DNA from: Dysgonomonas sp. PH5-45 | GTDB lineage: Bacteria > Bacteroidota > Bacteroidia > Bacteroidales > Dysgonomonadaceae | Reading direction: 5' to 3' | DNA: 64,000 nt | Assembly: GCF_029893235.1 (NCBI RefSeq) | Contig: NZ_JARXWE010000011.1 | Coordinates: 1-64,000 of the forward strand | Shown: positions 56,329-64,000 of the stretch, piece after piece | Layout: each line of letters begins with the position of its first letter | How positions within the stretch are numbered: position 1 is the first letter of the stretch | Position numbers and translations under genes: made by a program | Notes under the pieces: model-generated | Told to the model about the DNA's origin: nothing | What the model saw: the letters and a program-made list of their open reading frames with translations, nothing else | Databases searched by the model: none

Positions 56329-57423
56329 AACAAATAGGTGAAAGATTTTTTAATTTAAATGCCTGTTTTTCGGTCTTATGTATAAAAACCATCATATTAA
56401 ATCTTAAAAGACATTTAATTTAGTAAAACAAAAAAACGGAAATCCTATATCAAAAATCGCCCGATATAAGGATTGCCGAACAAGGGTGCAGAAACAAGAA
56501 ATACTGACTTATGCTCCATCGAAAAAACGGATAAAAAAATGTGTAAATTCCGATAATGGTTAAGATTAAGACCAAACAATACAAACTCTAAAGTAACCAA
56601 TTATGGAATTTACACACGAACAAATTACAGAAATCACGAATTTAAAACATCAGATAAATTAAAGACCAAACACTTCTTTAATATACTGAAATGAAACAAA
56701 CGACTTTTAACGTCTAAAATCAACACACACTAACTAAAACTTTAATCGTAAGAAAAAATAAACTTACGTTATACGTATATCCCATCACTACATTATCGCC
56801 TTTTGGGCTATTCCGAAAAAATTGTGGAGAAAAAAGGATAAAAGTTGAAAGAATCTAATTTCAGGTGTAAAATAAGATTACAAACGATTAAAACTCAATC
56901 ATATTCAAAAAACACAACATTCATCCAAATTATAATTATTCGATTTGAGAGACTTATCTTTAACTCCACAATCTTTCGGAATAATTCTGAATAGAATCAG
57001 AATTGAATAAATAATGAAATAGGGTTATTTTAATGCTAATTCACTTGATTAAACTGTATCTGATAACAAATTGTTATCTTTGACCTAAAGATAATAGCAC
57101 TCTATCATCTATTTGTTTTTGTAAGCCAATGCAAAGTAAAAGCCCCGAGGCAAAAAAAACAATAAAAAAAAAGAGTATAAATTCACCCGTTTTCAACTTT
57201 GTGACAACAAACTGTTTCACTTTTTAAAAAAATGAGACTTTTGAGCCCGTTTTCTATCCTCAAACACCTCGTTTTGCTTCAACTTATCGGATTTATATAG
57301 ATAAAATGAAACTAATTATCATATTTTTCTTACAAAAAACAATCAACCCCTTTTATTTGTTACAATATATATCGGTTAACAACTATTTATAATTGAATTC
57401 TGTTATATTGAAGAAAATAGTAG
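56329..57423. other. 1.1-kb AT-rich region without a convincing gene
   Basis: No open frame with coding character. Contents: an imperfect hairpin AATCCTATATC...GATATAAGGATT (56441-56474) followed on the minus strand by a T-rich run, terminator-like although no minus-strand gene leads into it; TATCTTTG (57075-57082), a good -7 box on the plus strand; and a 22-codon frame at 57232-57300 (MRLLSPFSILKHLVLLQLIGFI) without a visible ribosome site. It may hold a long leader or a small RNA for the HTH genes that follow, or be remains of lost genes. Confidence 0.4.
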
Positions 57424-57431
57424 TAGCTTTG
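57424..57431 (+). promoter_or_regulatory. -7 box before the HTH gene pair
   Basis: TAGCTTTG matches TAnnTTTG, 38 bases before the start codon at 57470. A TCTG sits at about the -33 distance. Confidence 0.5.
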
Positions 57432-57469
57432 TGTCACAAATACAATATACAATTACTGTATCATAATTT

Positions 57470-58465
57470 ATGAATCAAATATTAAAAAAAGGCATCATTA
57501 ACAACATTTTAGCTAAAATACCGGCTCACCTAAATCCTGTCGATTTTTTACAAGACGCACTCAATCTCAGCAAAGAATCAGTATATAGACGCATCAAAGG
57601 CGAAGTCTCCTTCAGCCTAACAGATATCATCAAACTATCCTCTGTGTTGTCCTTTACTTTGGAAGAAATAATAACCGATAACGATGAAGCATCAGATCCG
57701 CCACCGGTTACATTCAATTTCCGGTCGAATGAAATGCTTGAACCTCAAAAAACTTTTTCGGAAATATTGTTGGCATATGTAACTGATAAAGAAAAACTAA
57801 CCAAAGCAAAGAATGTAGAAGTTACAGTAGCCTCAAACCGGTTGATGATATTAACGTCGGTATATTTTGACCATCTGTTCAAATTCTATTATTACAAATG
57901 GACACAGCAAACACAACAGGTTTCATTAAATTTTTCATTATCAGACATTGTTCTGCCTCAAGACATTATCGAACTCCGCGAAAAACTCAAAACGGTCAGT
58001 ACAGTAGGCTTACACACATATATATTGGATATAAATTTTCTGAAAAGCACTATCCAAGCAATAGAATACTATTACAAAAGGAAGCTCATATCCGAAGACG
58101 AAGTAGTGTTACTGCAAAAAGACCTCTATGCCTTTATTGACATAATGGAGTATACTATAAAGCAAAAAACAGACTTCGGGAATGTCACCAATATTTATCT
58201 GTCTACCGCCCAGATAGAATCGTCGGGATTGTATTGCAAATGCGATGACGAAGAAAAAATAAGCCTGTGGATATCTTTTGGCGTGACCATTAGCTCAAAA
58301 AGCCCCGAAATATGCAAAACCTATAAATCGTGGCTCAACTCATTGAAAAAATATTCGAGCCTCATAACCGGATGCAACGAAGCTCTGCAAACCGAATTTA
58401 TTGATCAACAACGAAACTTTATAAAAAACATCACAACAGACAATAGCCATGCAGCAAATGAATGA
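57470..58465 (+). CDS. HTH-domain protein of unknown role, first of a paralogous pair
   Basis: A 331-residue protein. The N-terminal ~65 residues look like a phage-repressor/BetR-type helix-turn-helix: 'VDFLQDALNLSKESVYRRIKGEVSFSLTDIIKLSSVLSFTLEEII' has the helix, turn, recognition helix and following pair. The remaining ~260 residues are helical with many Tyr/Lys and a conserved end ('KSWLNSLKKYSSLITGCNEALQTEFIDQQRNFI'), probably a sensing or dimer domain of unknown type. There is no signal peptide or membrane helix. The second paralogue overlaps by 17 bases. Function as a transcription regulator is inferred from the HTH. It is AT-rich and follows a long non-coding region. Confidence 0.75.
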   Translation: MNQILKKGIINNILAKIPAHLNPVDFLQDALNLSKESVYRRIKGEVSFSLTDIIKLSSVLSFTLEEIITDNDEASDPPPVTFNFRSNEMLEPQKTFSEILLAYVTDKEKLTKAKNVEVTVASNRLMILTSVYFDHLFKFYYYKWTQQTQQVSLNFSLSDIVLPQDIIELREKLKTVSTVGLHTYILDINFLKSTIQAIEYYYKRKLISEDEVVLLQKDLYAFIDIMEYTIKQKTDFGNVTNIYLSTAQIESSGLYCKCDDEEKISLWISFGVTISSKSPEICKTYKSWLNSLKKYSSLITGCNEALQTEFIDQQRNFIKNITTDNSHAANE

Positions 58466-59414
58466 CGACATAAAAGTCTCAATAATAAACCGGATATTAA
58501 AGTTAATACCTCCCCACGTAAAACCCGTTAACTATCTGGCCGAAACGCTCGATATCGGTAAAGAATCGGCCTATCGCCGGCTGCGGGGAGAAATGTCTTT
58601 TTCCTTTACCGAAATGATTAAGCTATCGCAGGATTTGAAATTCTCTCTGGACGAAATCGTGGGTCTGACAAAGGATACGCCCAAGGCCGTGATAGACTTA
58701 AAAATAGACAAAGACCCTAAGCAAACATTTCTGGAAAAGTTCCGGAAATACAAAGAGGAAATAGACCTTCGTCTTCAGGACGAAACATCGTCCACAACAA
58801 TGGCGCTGAACTGCATGCCTGCCGAATTTTGTGTTCATTTCAAAGATATATTCAAATTCTTTTATTTCGCTTGGTTGCACCGCAAACATACGGGCTTGTC
58901 TAAACTATACTATTCCGATATTGAGATTACCCCCGAATTAGAACTCCTGCGAAGTAAATTAAATGTCAGCAGTTTAGAAGTCAACAACAATACATACATC
59001 ATGGACCCCAATGTATTTTTAGGCCCATTGAGGGAGGTTTGCTATTTCCGTAAACTGAAGCTGATGAACGATGACGACTTTTTGTTGATAAAGAAGAATT
59101 TTCATGATATGATAGATTTTGTTGAAAAAATGGTGCGTACAGGCGGCTCCGAAAAAGGAGCGAAACATCTCTTTTATCTATCGAACTTCAATATCGACGG
59201 CAACAGCAGTTACAGTATATGCGACGGGAATGTGAGATCTTCGTTCAACTTCCACTTTTACAACCGGGTAATAATAACCAATCCGGAGATATGCGAGATT
59301 CATAAAGAATGGTTAGATTCACTGAAAAAATATTCTACACTGATAACCACATCGAACGAGATTGTTCAGGCCAATTACTTCGAAAAACAAAGGGAATATA
59401 TAGACCGTTTGTAG
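58449..59414 (+). CDS. HTH-domain protein of unknown role, second of a paralogous pair
   Basis: A 321-residue protein built like the one before: 'VNYLAETLDIGKESAYRRLRGEMSFSFTEMIKLSQDLKFSLDEIV' for the HTH and 'KEWLDSLKKYSTLITTSNEIVQANYFEKQREYI' at the C-terminus. Clear similarity runs the full length, with closest agreement in the recognition helix (KES-YRR-GE-SFS) and in the C-terminal block, while the middle has diverged. It may start at the ATG at 58449 or 58458. Tandem duplication with overlap suggests a heterodimer or two regulators of related targets. Confidence 0.75.
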   Translation: MQQMNDDIKVSIINRILKLIPPHVKPVNYLAETLDIGKESAYRRLRGEMSFSFTEMIKLSQDLKFSLDEIVGLTKDTPKAVIDLKIDKDPKQTFLEKFRKYKEEIDLRLQDETSSTTMALNCMPAEFCVHFKDIFKFFYFAWLHRKHTGLSKLYYSDIEITPELELLRSKLNVSSLEVNNNTYIMDPNVFLGPLREVCYFRKLKLMNDDDFLLIKKNFHDMIDFVEKMVRTGGSEKGAKHLFYLSNFNIDGNSSYSICDGNVRSSFNFHFYNRVIITNPEICEIHKEWLDSLKKYSTLITTSNEIVQANYFEKQREYIDRL

Positions 59415-59504
59415 CTATCGTTAAGCAATTCACATATTATTGATAATTTTAATTTGATTTGCTAATTTTTTGAATAAAAATGTTACCGGACAAGATAAAA
59501 TATT

Positions 59505-59512
59505 TACTTTTG
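59505..59512 (+). promoter_or_regulatory. -7 box before aspS
   Basis: TACTTTTG matches TAnnTTTG, 46 bases before the aspS start. No clear -33 box. Confidence 0.45.
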
Positions 59513-59557
59513 TATCCTCAAAAAAACAAATAATCAAATTTAGTCAGTTTAAGAACC

Positions 59558-61312
59558 ATGTACAGAACAAAGACCTGTGGCGAGCTTCGCCTTACTGATG
59601 TAAATGAGGTAGTTACCCTTGCCGGATGGGTACAGAAATCCCGAAAGCTTGGGGGCGGAATCACTTTTGTTGATCTGCGCGACCGTTATGGCATCACCCA
59701 ATTAGCTTTCTATAACGATGTGGATGCGCATCTTTATGAAGAAGCCAATAAACTGGGACGCGAGTGGGTGCTTCAGGTTACAGGTAAAGTACAGGAGCGT
59801 TCGAGCAAAAACGATAAACTACCCACAGGGGAGATTGAAATAGTACCATCGAAAGTAGTGATACTCAACAAATCGGAAGTTCCGCCCTTCACTATCGAAG
59901 ACGAAACGGACGGAGGTGACGATATCCGCATGAAGTATCGTTATCTTGATTTGAGGAGAAACACTGTTCGCCGGAATCTTGAACTACGCCACAAAATAGC
60001 TTTCGAAACACGCAGCTATCTTGACAAACAAAATTTCTTGGAAGTAGAAACCCCCGTTCTTGTGGGGTCAACCCCCGAGGGCGCGCGCGATTTTATCGTT
60101 CCCTCTCGCATGAACCCCGGTGAGTTTTATGCCCTGCCACAGTCGCCACAGCTGTTTAAACAATTGCTGATGGTTTCGGGTTTCGACCGTTACTTCCAGA
60201 TTGTTAAATGTTTTCGGGACGAAGACCTCCGTGCCGATCGCCAACCCGAGTTTACACAGATAGACTGCGAAATGTCGTTCGTTGGTCAGGAAGACATACT
60301 CCAAACATTCGAAGGGCTTGTTAAAGGCTTATTCAAAAAAATAAAAGGTATCGACATCCCCGATTTTCCGCGTATGACTTATGCCGATGCGATGAAGTAC
60401 TACGGGTCGGACAAACCCGATACCCGCTTCGAGATGAAGTTCACCGAGCTGAAAGATCTTACCACAGGCCGAGACTTTGTTGTGTTCGATAGTTCGGAAT
60501 ACGTTGGGGCAATTTGTGCAAAAGGAGCAGCGGCTTATACAAGAAAACAACTGGACGAACTTACTAATTTTGTGAAACGTCCCCAGATAGGTGCCAAGGG
60601 GCTGGTTTACGTCCGTTACGATGTTGACGGAACATTGAAGTCATCGGTAGACAAGTTTTATACTGCCGACGATTTGCAGCGATGGGCCGAACGTTGCGGT
60701 GCCGAACCCGGCGACCTTATCCTTATCATCTGCGGAGAAACCGAAAAAGCTCAAAAACAGCTTTGCGAACTCCGCTTGGAAATGGGCGAACGCTTGGGTT
60801 TACGGAACAAAGAACAATTTAGCCCTCTTTGGGTGGTCGACTTTCCGCTTCTGGAAGAGGACGAAGAACTGGGACGCTATTTTGCCAAGCATCACCCCTT
60901 CACCAGTCCTAAGGAAGAAGATATCGACTTGCTCGATACCAATCCGGGAGCCGTCAGGGCAAATGCCTACGATATGGTCATAAACGGAGTTGAAGTGGGA
61001 GGCGGTTCTATCCGTATATATAATAGCGATTTGCAACAAAAGATGTTCCAAGCACTCGGCTTTACTCCCGAAAAAGCACAAGCTCAGTTTGGATTTCTGA
61101 TGAATGCCTTTAAATATGGAGCCCCGCCACATGCCGGAATTGCCTTTGGGCTGGATAGGTTGGTTTCGTTATTTGCCGGTCTGGACTCTATCCGCGACTG
61201 TATCGCTTTCCCGAAAAACAACTCCGGACGCGACGTAATGATGGACGCGCCTTCGGCAATAGACCAAGAACAACTCGACGAATTAAATCTGAAAATAGAA
61301 CTACCCGAATAG
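59558..61312 (+). CDS. aspS: Aspartyl-tRNA synthetase
   Basis: A class II synthetase of 584 residues, the normal bacterial length. The N-terminal OB-fold anticodon domain is about 1-105 ('[25 protein letters not shown]'). Class II motifs: motif 2 '[23 protein letters not shown]', motif 3 '[17 protein letters not shown]'. The bacterial GAD insertion lies about 285-420. Monocistronic, with its own -7 box and a terminator. Confidence 0.98.
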   Translation: MYRTKTCGELRLTDVNEVVTLAGWVQKSRKLGGGITFVDLRDRYGITQLAFYNDVDAHLYEEANKLGREWVLQVTGKVQERSSKNDKLPTGEIEIVPSKVVILNKSEVPPFTIEDETDGGDDIRMKYRYLDLRRNTVRRNLELRHKIAFETRSYLDKQNFLEVETPVLVGSTPEGARDFIVPSRMNPGEFYALPQSPQLFKQLLMVSGFDRYFQIVKCFRDEDLRADRQPEFTQIDCEMSFVGQEDILQTFEGLVKGLFKKIKGIDIPDFPRMTYADAMKYYGSDKPDTRFEMKFTELKDLTTGRDFVVFDSSEYVGAICAKGAAAYTRKQLDELTNFVKRPQIGAKGLVYVRYDVDGTLKSSVDKFYTADDLQRWAERCGAEPGDLILIICGETEKAQKQLCELRLEMGERLGLRNKEQFSPLWVVDFPLLEEDEELGRYFAKHHPFTSPKEEDIDLLDTNPGAVRANAYDMVINGVEVGGGSIRIYNSDLQQKMFQALGFTPEKAQAQFGFLMNAFKYGAPPHAGIAFGLDRLVSLFAGLDSIRDCIAFPKNNSGRDVMMDAPSAIDQEQLDELNLKIELPE

Positions 61313-61335
61313 ACTATTAAAAAAATAAAAGATTT

Positions 61336-61370
61336 AAAATAGCCGAGCGTAACAACCTCGGCTATTTTTG
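61336..61370 (+). terminator. Rho-independent terminator after aspS
   Basis: AAAATAGCCGAG (61336-61347) pairs with CTCGGCTATTTT (61357-61368) across a nine-base loop and is followed by T residues. Confidence 0.9.
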
Positions 61371-61449
61371 TTAATTATCAAGATATTGTGTTAATCTATC
61401 GCATAAAAAAACGTTAAATGTAGTTTTATATATTTAAATAAGCACTCAC

Positions 61450-61474
61450 ATAATAAGCACACTTATTATATTTG
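61450..61474 (+). promoter_or_regulatory. marR promoter -7 box with overlapping palindromic operator
   Basis: TATATTTG (61467-61474) matches TAnnTTTG. The inverted repeat ATAATAAG-CACA-CTTATTAT (61450-61469) overlaps its first bases, the size and placement expected for an autoregulatory MarR site. A second, smaller symmetric element CGCTT-T-AAGCG lies at 61505-61515. Confidence 0.6.
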
Positions 61475-61537
61475 CAGACTTATTTATAAATAAACATGCA
61501 TAAGGCGCTTTAAGCGTTGTTTATACATTTAACTAAT

Positions 61538-62005
61538 ATGCGAAAAACAATGGAATCAGAATGTCAAAAAGAATTCTCCGTCGAAAGAGTTTCTTATCAA
61601 ATTTGGCAAATAAGTAAATTTTGGCAAAGAGGTAAGCACAAATTATTGGAGAGCTTTGGTATCACAGCCTCGCAGATGGAGATATTGGGAGCAACTTTCC
61701 ATCTGAATGAATCAATGGACGAAGTCACCCAAATTGTTCTGGCACAAGAAGCAAATATTGATCCGATGACAACATCGACCATTCTCCGTAATCTGGAGAA
61801 AAAAGGATTGGTGCAAAGAAGCGAAAGTAAAACAGACACCAGAGCCCGTAAGGTGGAGATGACACAGGTAGGTAAAAAGTTGTTTTTGGAAGCTATCGAA
61901 AAAGTAAAGAAATCGCAAAGGGAAATATTTAAAAATGTAGATATAGTCACCCTAAGCACACAATTAGACATCTTACTTGAAGAGCTAAACAAAAGAAGTG
62001 AATAA
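61538..62005 (+). CDS. MarR-family transcriptional regulator
   Basis: A winged-helix repressor, probably controlling the RND pump genes that follow. From the ATG at 61538 (MRKTMESECQ) it has 155 residues; the ATG at 61550 is also possible. 'ESFGITASQMEILGATFHL', 'IVLAQEANIDPMTTSTILRNLEKKGLVQRSESKTDTRARKVEMTQVGKKLF' is the winged HTH with the wing 'SKTDTRARKV'. MarR proteins bind as dimers and release DNA on binding phenolic or other small ligands. It lies 32 bases before the adaptor gene. Confidence 0.92.
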   Translation: MRKTMESECQKEFSVERVSYQIWQISKFWQRGKHKLLESFGITASQMEILGATFHLNESMDEVTQIVLAQEANIDPMTTSTILRNLEKKGLVQRSESKTDTRARKVEMTQVGKKLFLEAIEKVKKSQREIFKNVDIVTLSTQLDILLEELNKRSE

Positions 62006-62037
62006 AAAAAAGTAATAAATATCTAAAATTAATTGTT

Positions 62038-63183
62038 ATGAATTTGAAAAGATTAAGTGTAGGTTCATTATCTCTATCCATCTTGCTGCTTGCATCGTGC
62101 GGTGGCAAACAGGATACGAATACACAATCGGCCCCCGAGGCGTACGAGACAGCCGTCCTTGCCGAACAGTCGGCTCAGTTGGAAGTTTCGTTCCCAGCCA
62201 CTATCAAGGGACAGGAGGATATCGAAATCCGCCCACGGATAGACGGTTTCATCGAAGGGATTTATGTAGACGAAGGTTCGGTTGTACGCAAAGGGCAAGT
62301 ACTTTTCAGGATAAACTCTCCATCGGCACAGCAGGAGCTTACAACAGCCAGAGCCGCAGTAAACAGTGCGCAGGCACAGGTGAACACCGCGAAACTGAAT
62401 GTTGACAGATATAGGCCACTGGCGGCCGAAGGCATCATAAGCAACGTACAGTTAGAAACCGCCCAAAACAGCTACGAAACCGCGCTTGCTGCGCTTGCAC
62501 AGGCTAAGGCTTCTGTTGCAAATGCACAGGCTAAAGTGTCGTGGACAGAGGTTTCGAGTCCGGTTGACGGTATTGTCGGTTCAATTCCCTACCGTATAGG
62601 TAGCCTTGTAGACAAAGCAAACGTACTGACCACAGTGGCCAATACAAACAACGTGTTTGCTTATTTCTCGCTGAACGAAAAAGACCTTATGTCTCTTCTT
62701 CAAAGCCTTGAAGGTAAAACTCAAGCCGAAAAAATCAAGAATCTGCCAAACGTGAAACTTATTTTAGCCGACAAATCGGAATATTCCGAACCCGGCAGAA
62801 TAGAAACAATCTCCGGGGTGGTAAATGTATCGACCGGTTCGGTAAGCTTCCGTGCCGAGTTTCCTAACAAACAAGGAATGTTGCGTAGTGGAACAAGCGG
62901 CCGTGTGGTAATACCAACTTCGCTCGAAAACACACTTGTTATCCCTCAAAAAGCAACGTTCTCTATACAGGATAAGGTGCTTGTGTTTAAAGTACAGGGC
63001 GACTCTGTTGTGCAAACCGTGATTAAGGCAACGAGCATGCCCGGCGGAAAATCGTATGCCATTACAGAAGGGTTGAAAGCTGGCGACAGAATTGTGACTT
63101 CCGGTGTGGCAACTCTTAACAACGGAAAGAAAATAGCCGTGAAAGACGCTCCCGTGGCAACAGAACCCCAAAAGGCAGAATAA
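62038..63183 (+). CDS. RND efflux periplasmic adaptor (AcrA/MexA type), lipoprotein
   Basis: Couples the inner-membrane RND pump to an outer-membrane channel. It has 381 residues. The lipobox 'LLLASCGGK' gives lipid attachment at Cys21. Lipoyl halves ('IRPRIDGFIEGIYVDEGSVVRKGQVLFRI' and 'VSSPVDGIVGSIPYRIGSLV') flank a helical hairpin (about 100-160). A beta-barrel and membrane-proximal domain follow ('VVIPTSLENTLVIPQKATF'). The RND permease gene follows 105 bases later; an outer-membrane factor is expected beyond the window. Confidence 0.95.
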   Translation: MNLKRLSVGSLSLSILLLASCGGKQDTNTQSAPEAYETAVLAEQSAQLEVSFPATIKGQEDIEIRPRIDGFIEGIYVDEGSVVRKGQVLFRINSPSAQQELTTARAAVNSAQAQVNTAKLNVDRYRPLAAEGIISNVQLETAQNSYETALAALAQAKASVANAQAKVSWTEVSSPVDGIVGSIPYRIGSLVDKANVLTTVANTNNVFAYFSLNEKDLMSLLQSLEGKTQAEKIKNLPNVKLILADKSEYSEPGRIETISGVVNVSTGSVSFRAEFPNKQGMLRSGTSGRVVIPTSLENTLVIPQKATFSIQDKVLVFKVQGDSVVQTVIKATSMPGGKSYAITEGLKAGDRIVTSGVATLNNGKKIAVKDAPVATEPQKAE

Positions 63184-63288
63184 TTAAAGAGTAAAATTAA
63201 TCGCTTTTCACAATTTTTTCTTAACGAAAGCAATACATAATTTCTTTTTTAGAGAGAAGGTTGATAGAATATATAAAACAAAATAAAT

Positions 63289-64000
63289 ATGTTAAAAACA
63301 TTTATAGAAAGACCCGTACTTTCCACCGTTATATCAATTCTTATTGTTGTATTGGGGGTTATCGGTCTGGCAACACTGCCTGTAGAGCAATACCCTGATA
63401 TTGCTCCCCCTACGGTACAGGTAGAAGCTTCGTATCCGGGAGCTAATGCCGATGTAGTAATGAACAGTGTTGTTATTCCATTAGAAGAACAGATAAACGG
63501 GGTTGAGGGGATGACCTATATGACGTCTTCGGCTTCGAATAGTGGTTCGGCCAACATCACCGTGTTTTTCGAAACAGGAGTAAACCCCGACATCGCGGCT
63601 GTAAACGTACAAAACCTTGCCGCCCGCGCAAACCCGCTATTGCCTTCGGAGGTTACCAAAACAGGGGTTACCGTCAGAAAACAACAGAGTAGTACCATCA
63701 TGATGATTTCGCTTACTTGCGATAATCCCGACTACGATTCCCGCTTTGTACAGAACTATGCCAACATCAACATCCTTCCGCAGATAAAGCGTGTATATGG
63801 GGTTGGAGATGCCAATGTGTATGGAGCCAAAGACTATTCGATGCGTGTATGGTTCAAGCCCGATGTAATGGCTTCGTACCAAATAAACCCTACGGAAGTT
63901 GTTGCCGCCCTGAGCGAACAAAACATCGAAGCTGCTCCCGGTGAGTTGGGACAAAACAGCGACCAGTCGTTCCAATATACTATGAAGTATACCGGACGTC
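63289..64000 (+). CDS. RND efflux transporter permease (AcrB/HAE1 type), 5' part, cut by window end
   Basis: The frame opens at the ATG 63289 (MLKTFIERPVLSTVISILIVVLGV) and runs to the window edge for 237 codons of an expected ~1040. First membrane helix about 10-28; 'LPVEQYPDIAPPTVQVEASYPGANADVV' and 'PLEEQINGVEGMTYMTSSASNSG' are typical HAE1-family porter-domain sequence. It uses the proton gradient to expel amphiphilic drugs, forming a trimer. In one operon with the MarR and adaptor genes. Confidence 0.97.
   Translation, partial: MLKTFIERPVLSTVISILIVVLGVIGLATLPVEQYPDIAPPTVQVEASYPGANADVVMNSVVIPLEEQINGVEGMTYMTSSASNSGSANITVFFETGVNPDIAAVNVQNLAARANPLLPSEVTKTGVTVRKQQSSTIMMISLTCDNPDYDSRFVQNYANINILPQIKRVYGVGDANVYGAKDYSMRVWFKPDVMASYQINPTEVVAALSEQNIEAAPGELGQNSDQSFQYTMKYTGR

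Noticed and set aside
56441-56474. Hairpin as terminator of a minus-strand small RNA
   Set aside because: No TAnnTTTG box on the minus strand upstream of it within the gap and no candidate transcript; kept only as a note in the region entry.

Overview
The window reads as chromosomal DNA of a Bacteroidales bacterium, most like the Dysgonomonas/Dysgonomonadaceae group. The evidence is the gene content (a T9SS C-terminal sorting domain, a DUF2723 membrane protein, the Bacteroidetes form of the hut operon, DUF5063, and the sppA-lpxK-pnp-thiL order), the moderate-to-low GC, the near absence of Shine-Dalgarno sequences, and repeated matches to the Bacteroidetes promoter consensus TTTG-N19..21-TAnnTTTG. 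The family assignment is inferred from gene content, not measured.

Layout. 1-341: 3' end of an IS3-family insertion sequence. 364-7615 (minus): a complete histidine-utilisation operon transcribed hutU, unknown secreted protein, glutamate formimidoyltransferase, hutI, cyclodeaminase-like protein, hutH. It takes histidine to glutamate and loads the one-carbon unit on tetrahydrofolate. 7849-9510: alkaline phosphatase. 9860-10063: tRNA-Leu(GAG) and tRNA-Gly(GCC). 10515-17034 (plus): an ABC-F ATPase, then a TolC/HlyD/ABC-2/ABC-2 export operon with no ATPase of its own. 17049-22040 (minus): ispD followed by a flippase and three glycosyltransferases with overlapping ends. 22241-31591 (plus): uvrA, leuS, a YitT protein, a short-chain dehydrogenase and a second flippase. 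31604-37082 (minus): flavin-binding protein, ybeY, an RlmI-type methyltransferase, an exonuclease, DUF5063, a sirtuin and a T9SS cargo protein. 37445-42143 (plus): sppA-lpxK-pnp-thiL. 42212-56260: a lipoprotein gene (plus), then mostly minus-strand housekeeping genes (lone sufB, prfB with a programmed frameshift, a Cys-rich C_GCAxxG_C_C protein, a phosphoesterase, a PiT phosphate transporter with its DUF47 partner, a bile-acid/sodium-symporter-like protein, dihydroorotase, a polysaccharide deacetylase, a DUF2723 protein). 56261-57469: 1.2 kb of AT-rich DNA without a convincing gene. 57470-64000 (plus): two tandem paralogous HTH proteins, aspS, and a MarR-controlled RND efflux operon cut by the window edge.

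The most striking feature is inside leuS. A DUF559/Vsr-like endonuclease domain of about 140 residues is inserted in frame into the leucyl-tRNA synthetase just before its editing-domain TTRxDT motif. Both ends of the insert carry GC-rich hairpins that are imperfect inverted repeats of each other. It looks like a small endonuclease-carrying repeat element that has landed inside an essential gene and is translated through, with no intein or intron splicing signals visible.

Other points of interest: an unrecognised secreted protein translationally coupled to hutU, an ABC-2 exporter without an ATPase, sufB without sufC/sufD, a palindromic operator overlapping the marR promoter, and the paralogous HTH pair behind a long non-coding region.
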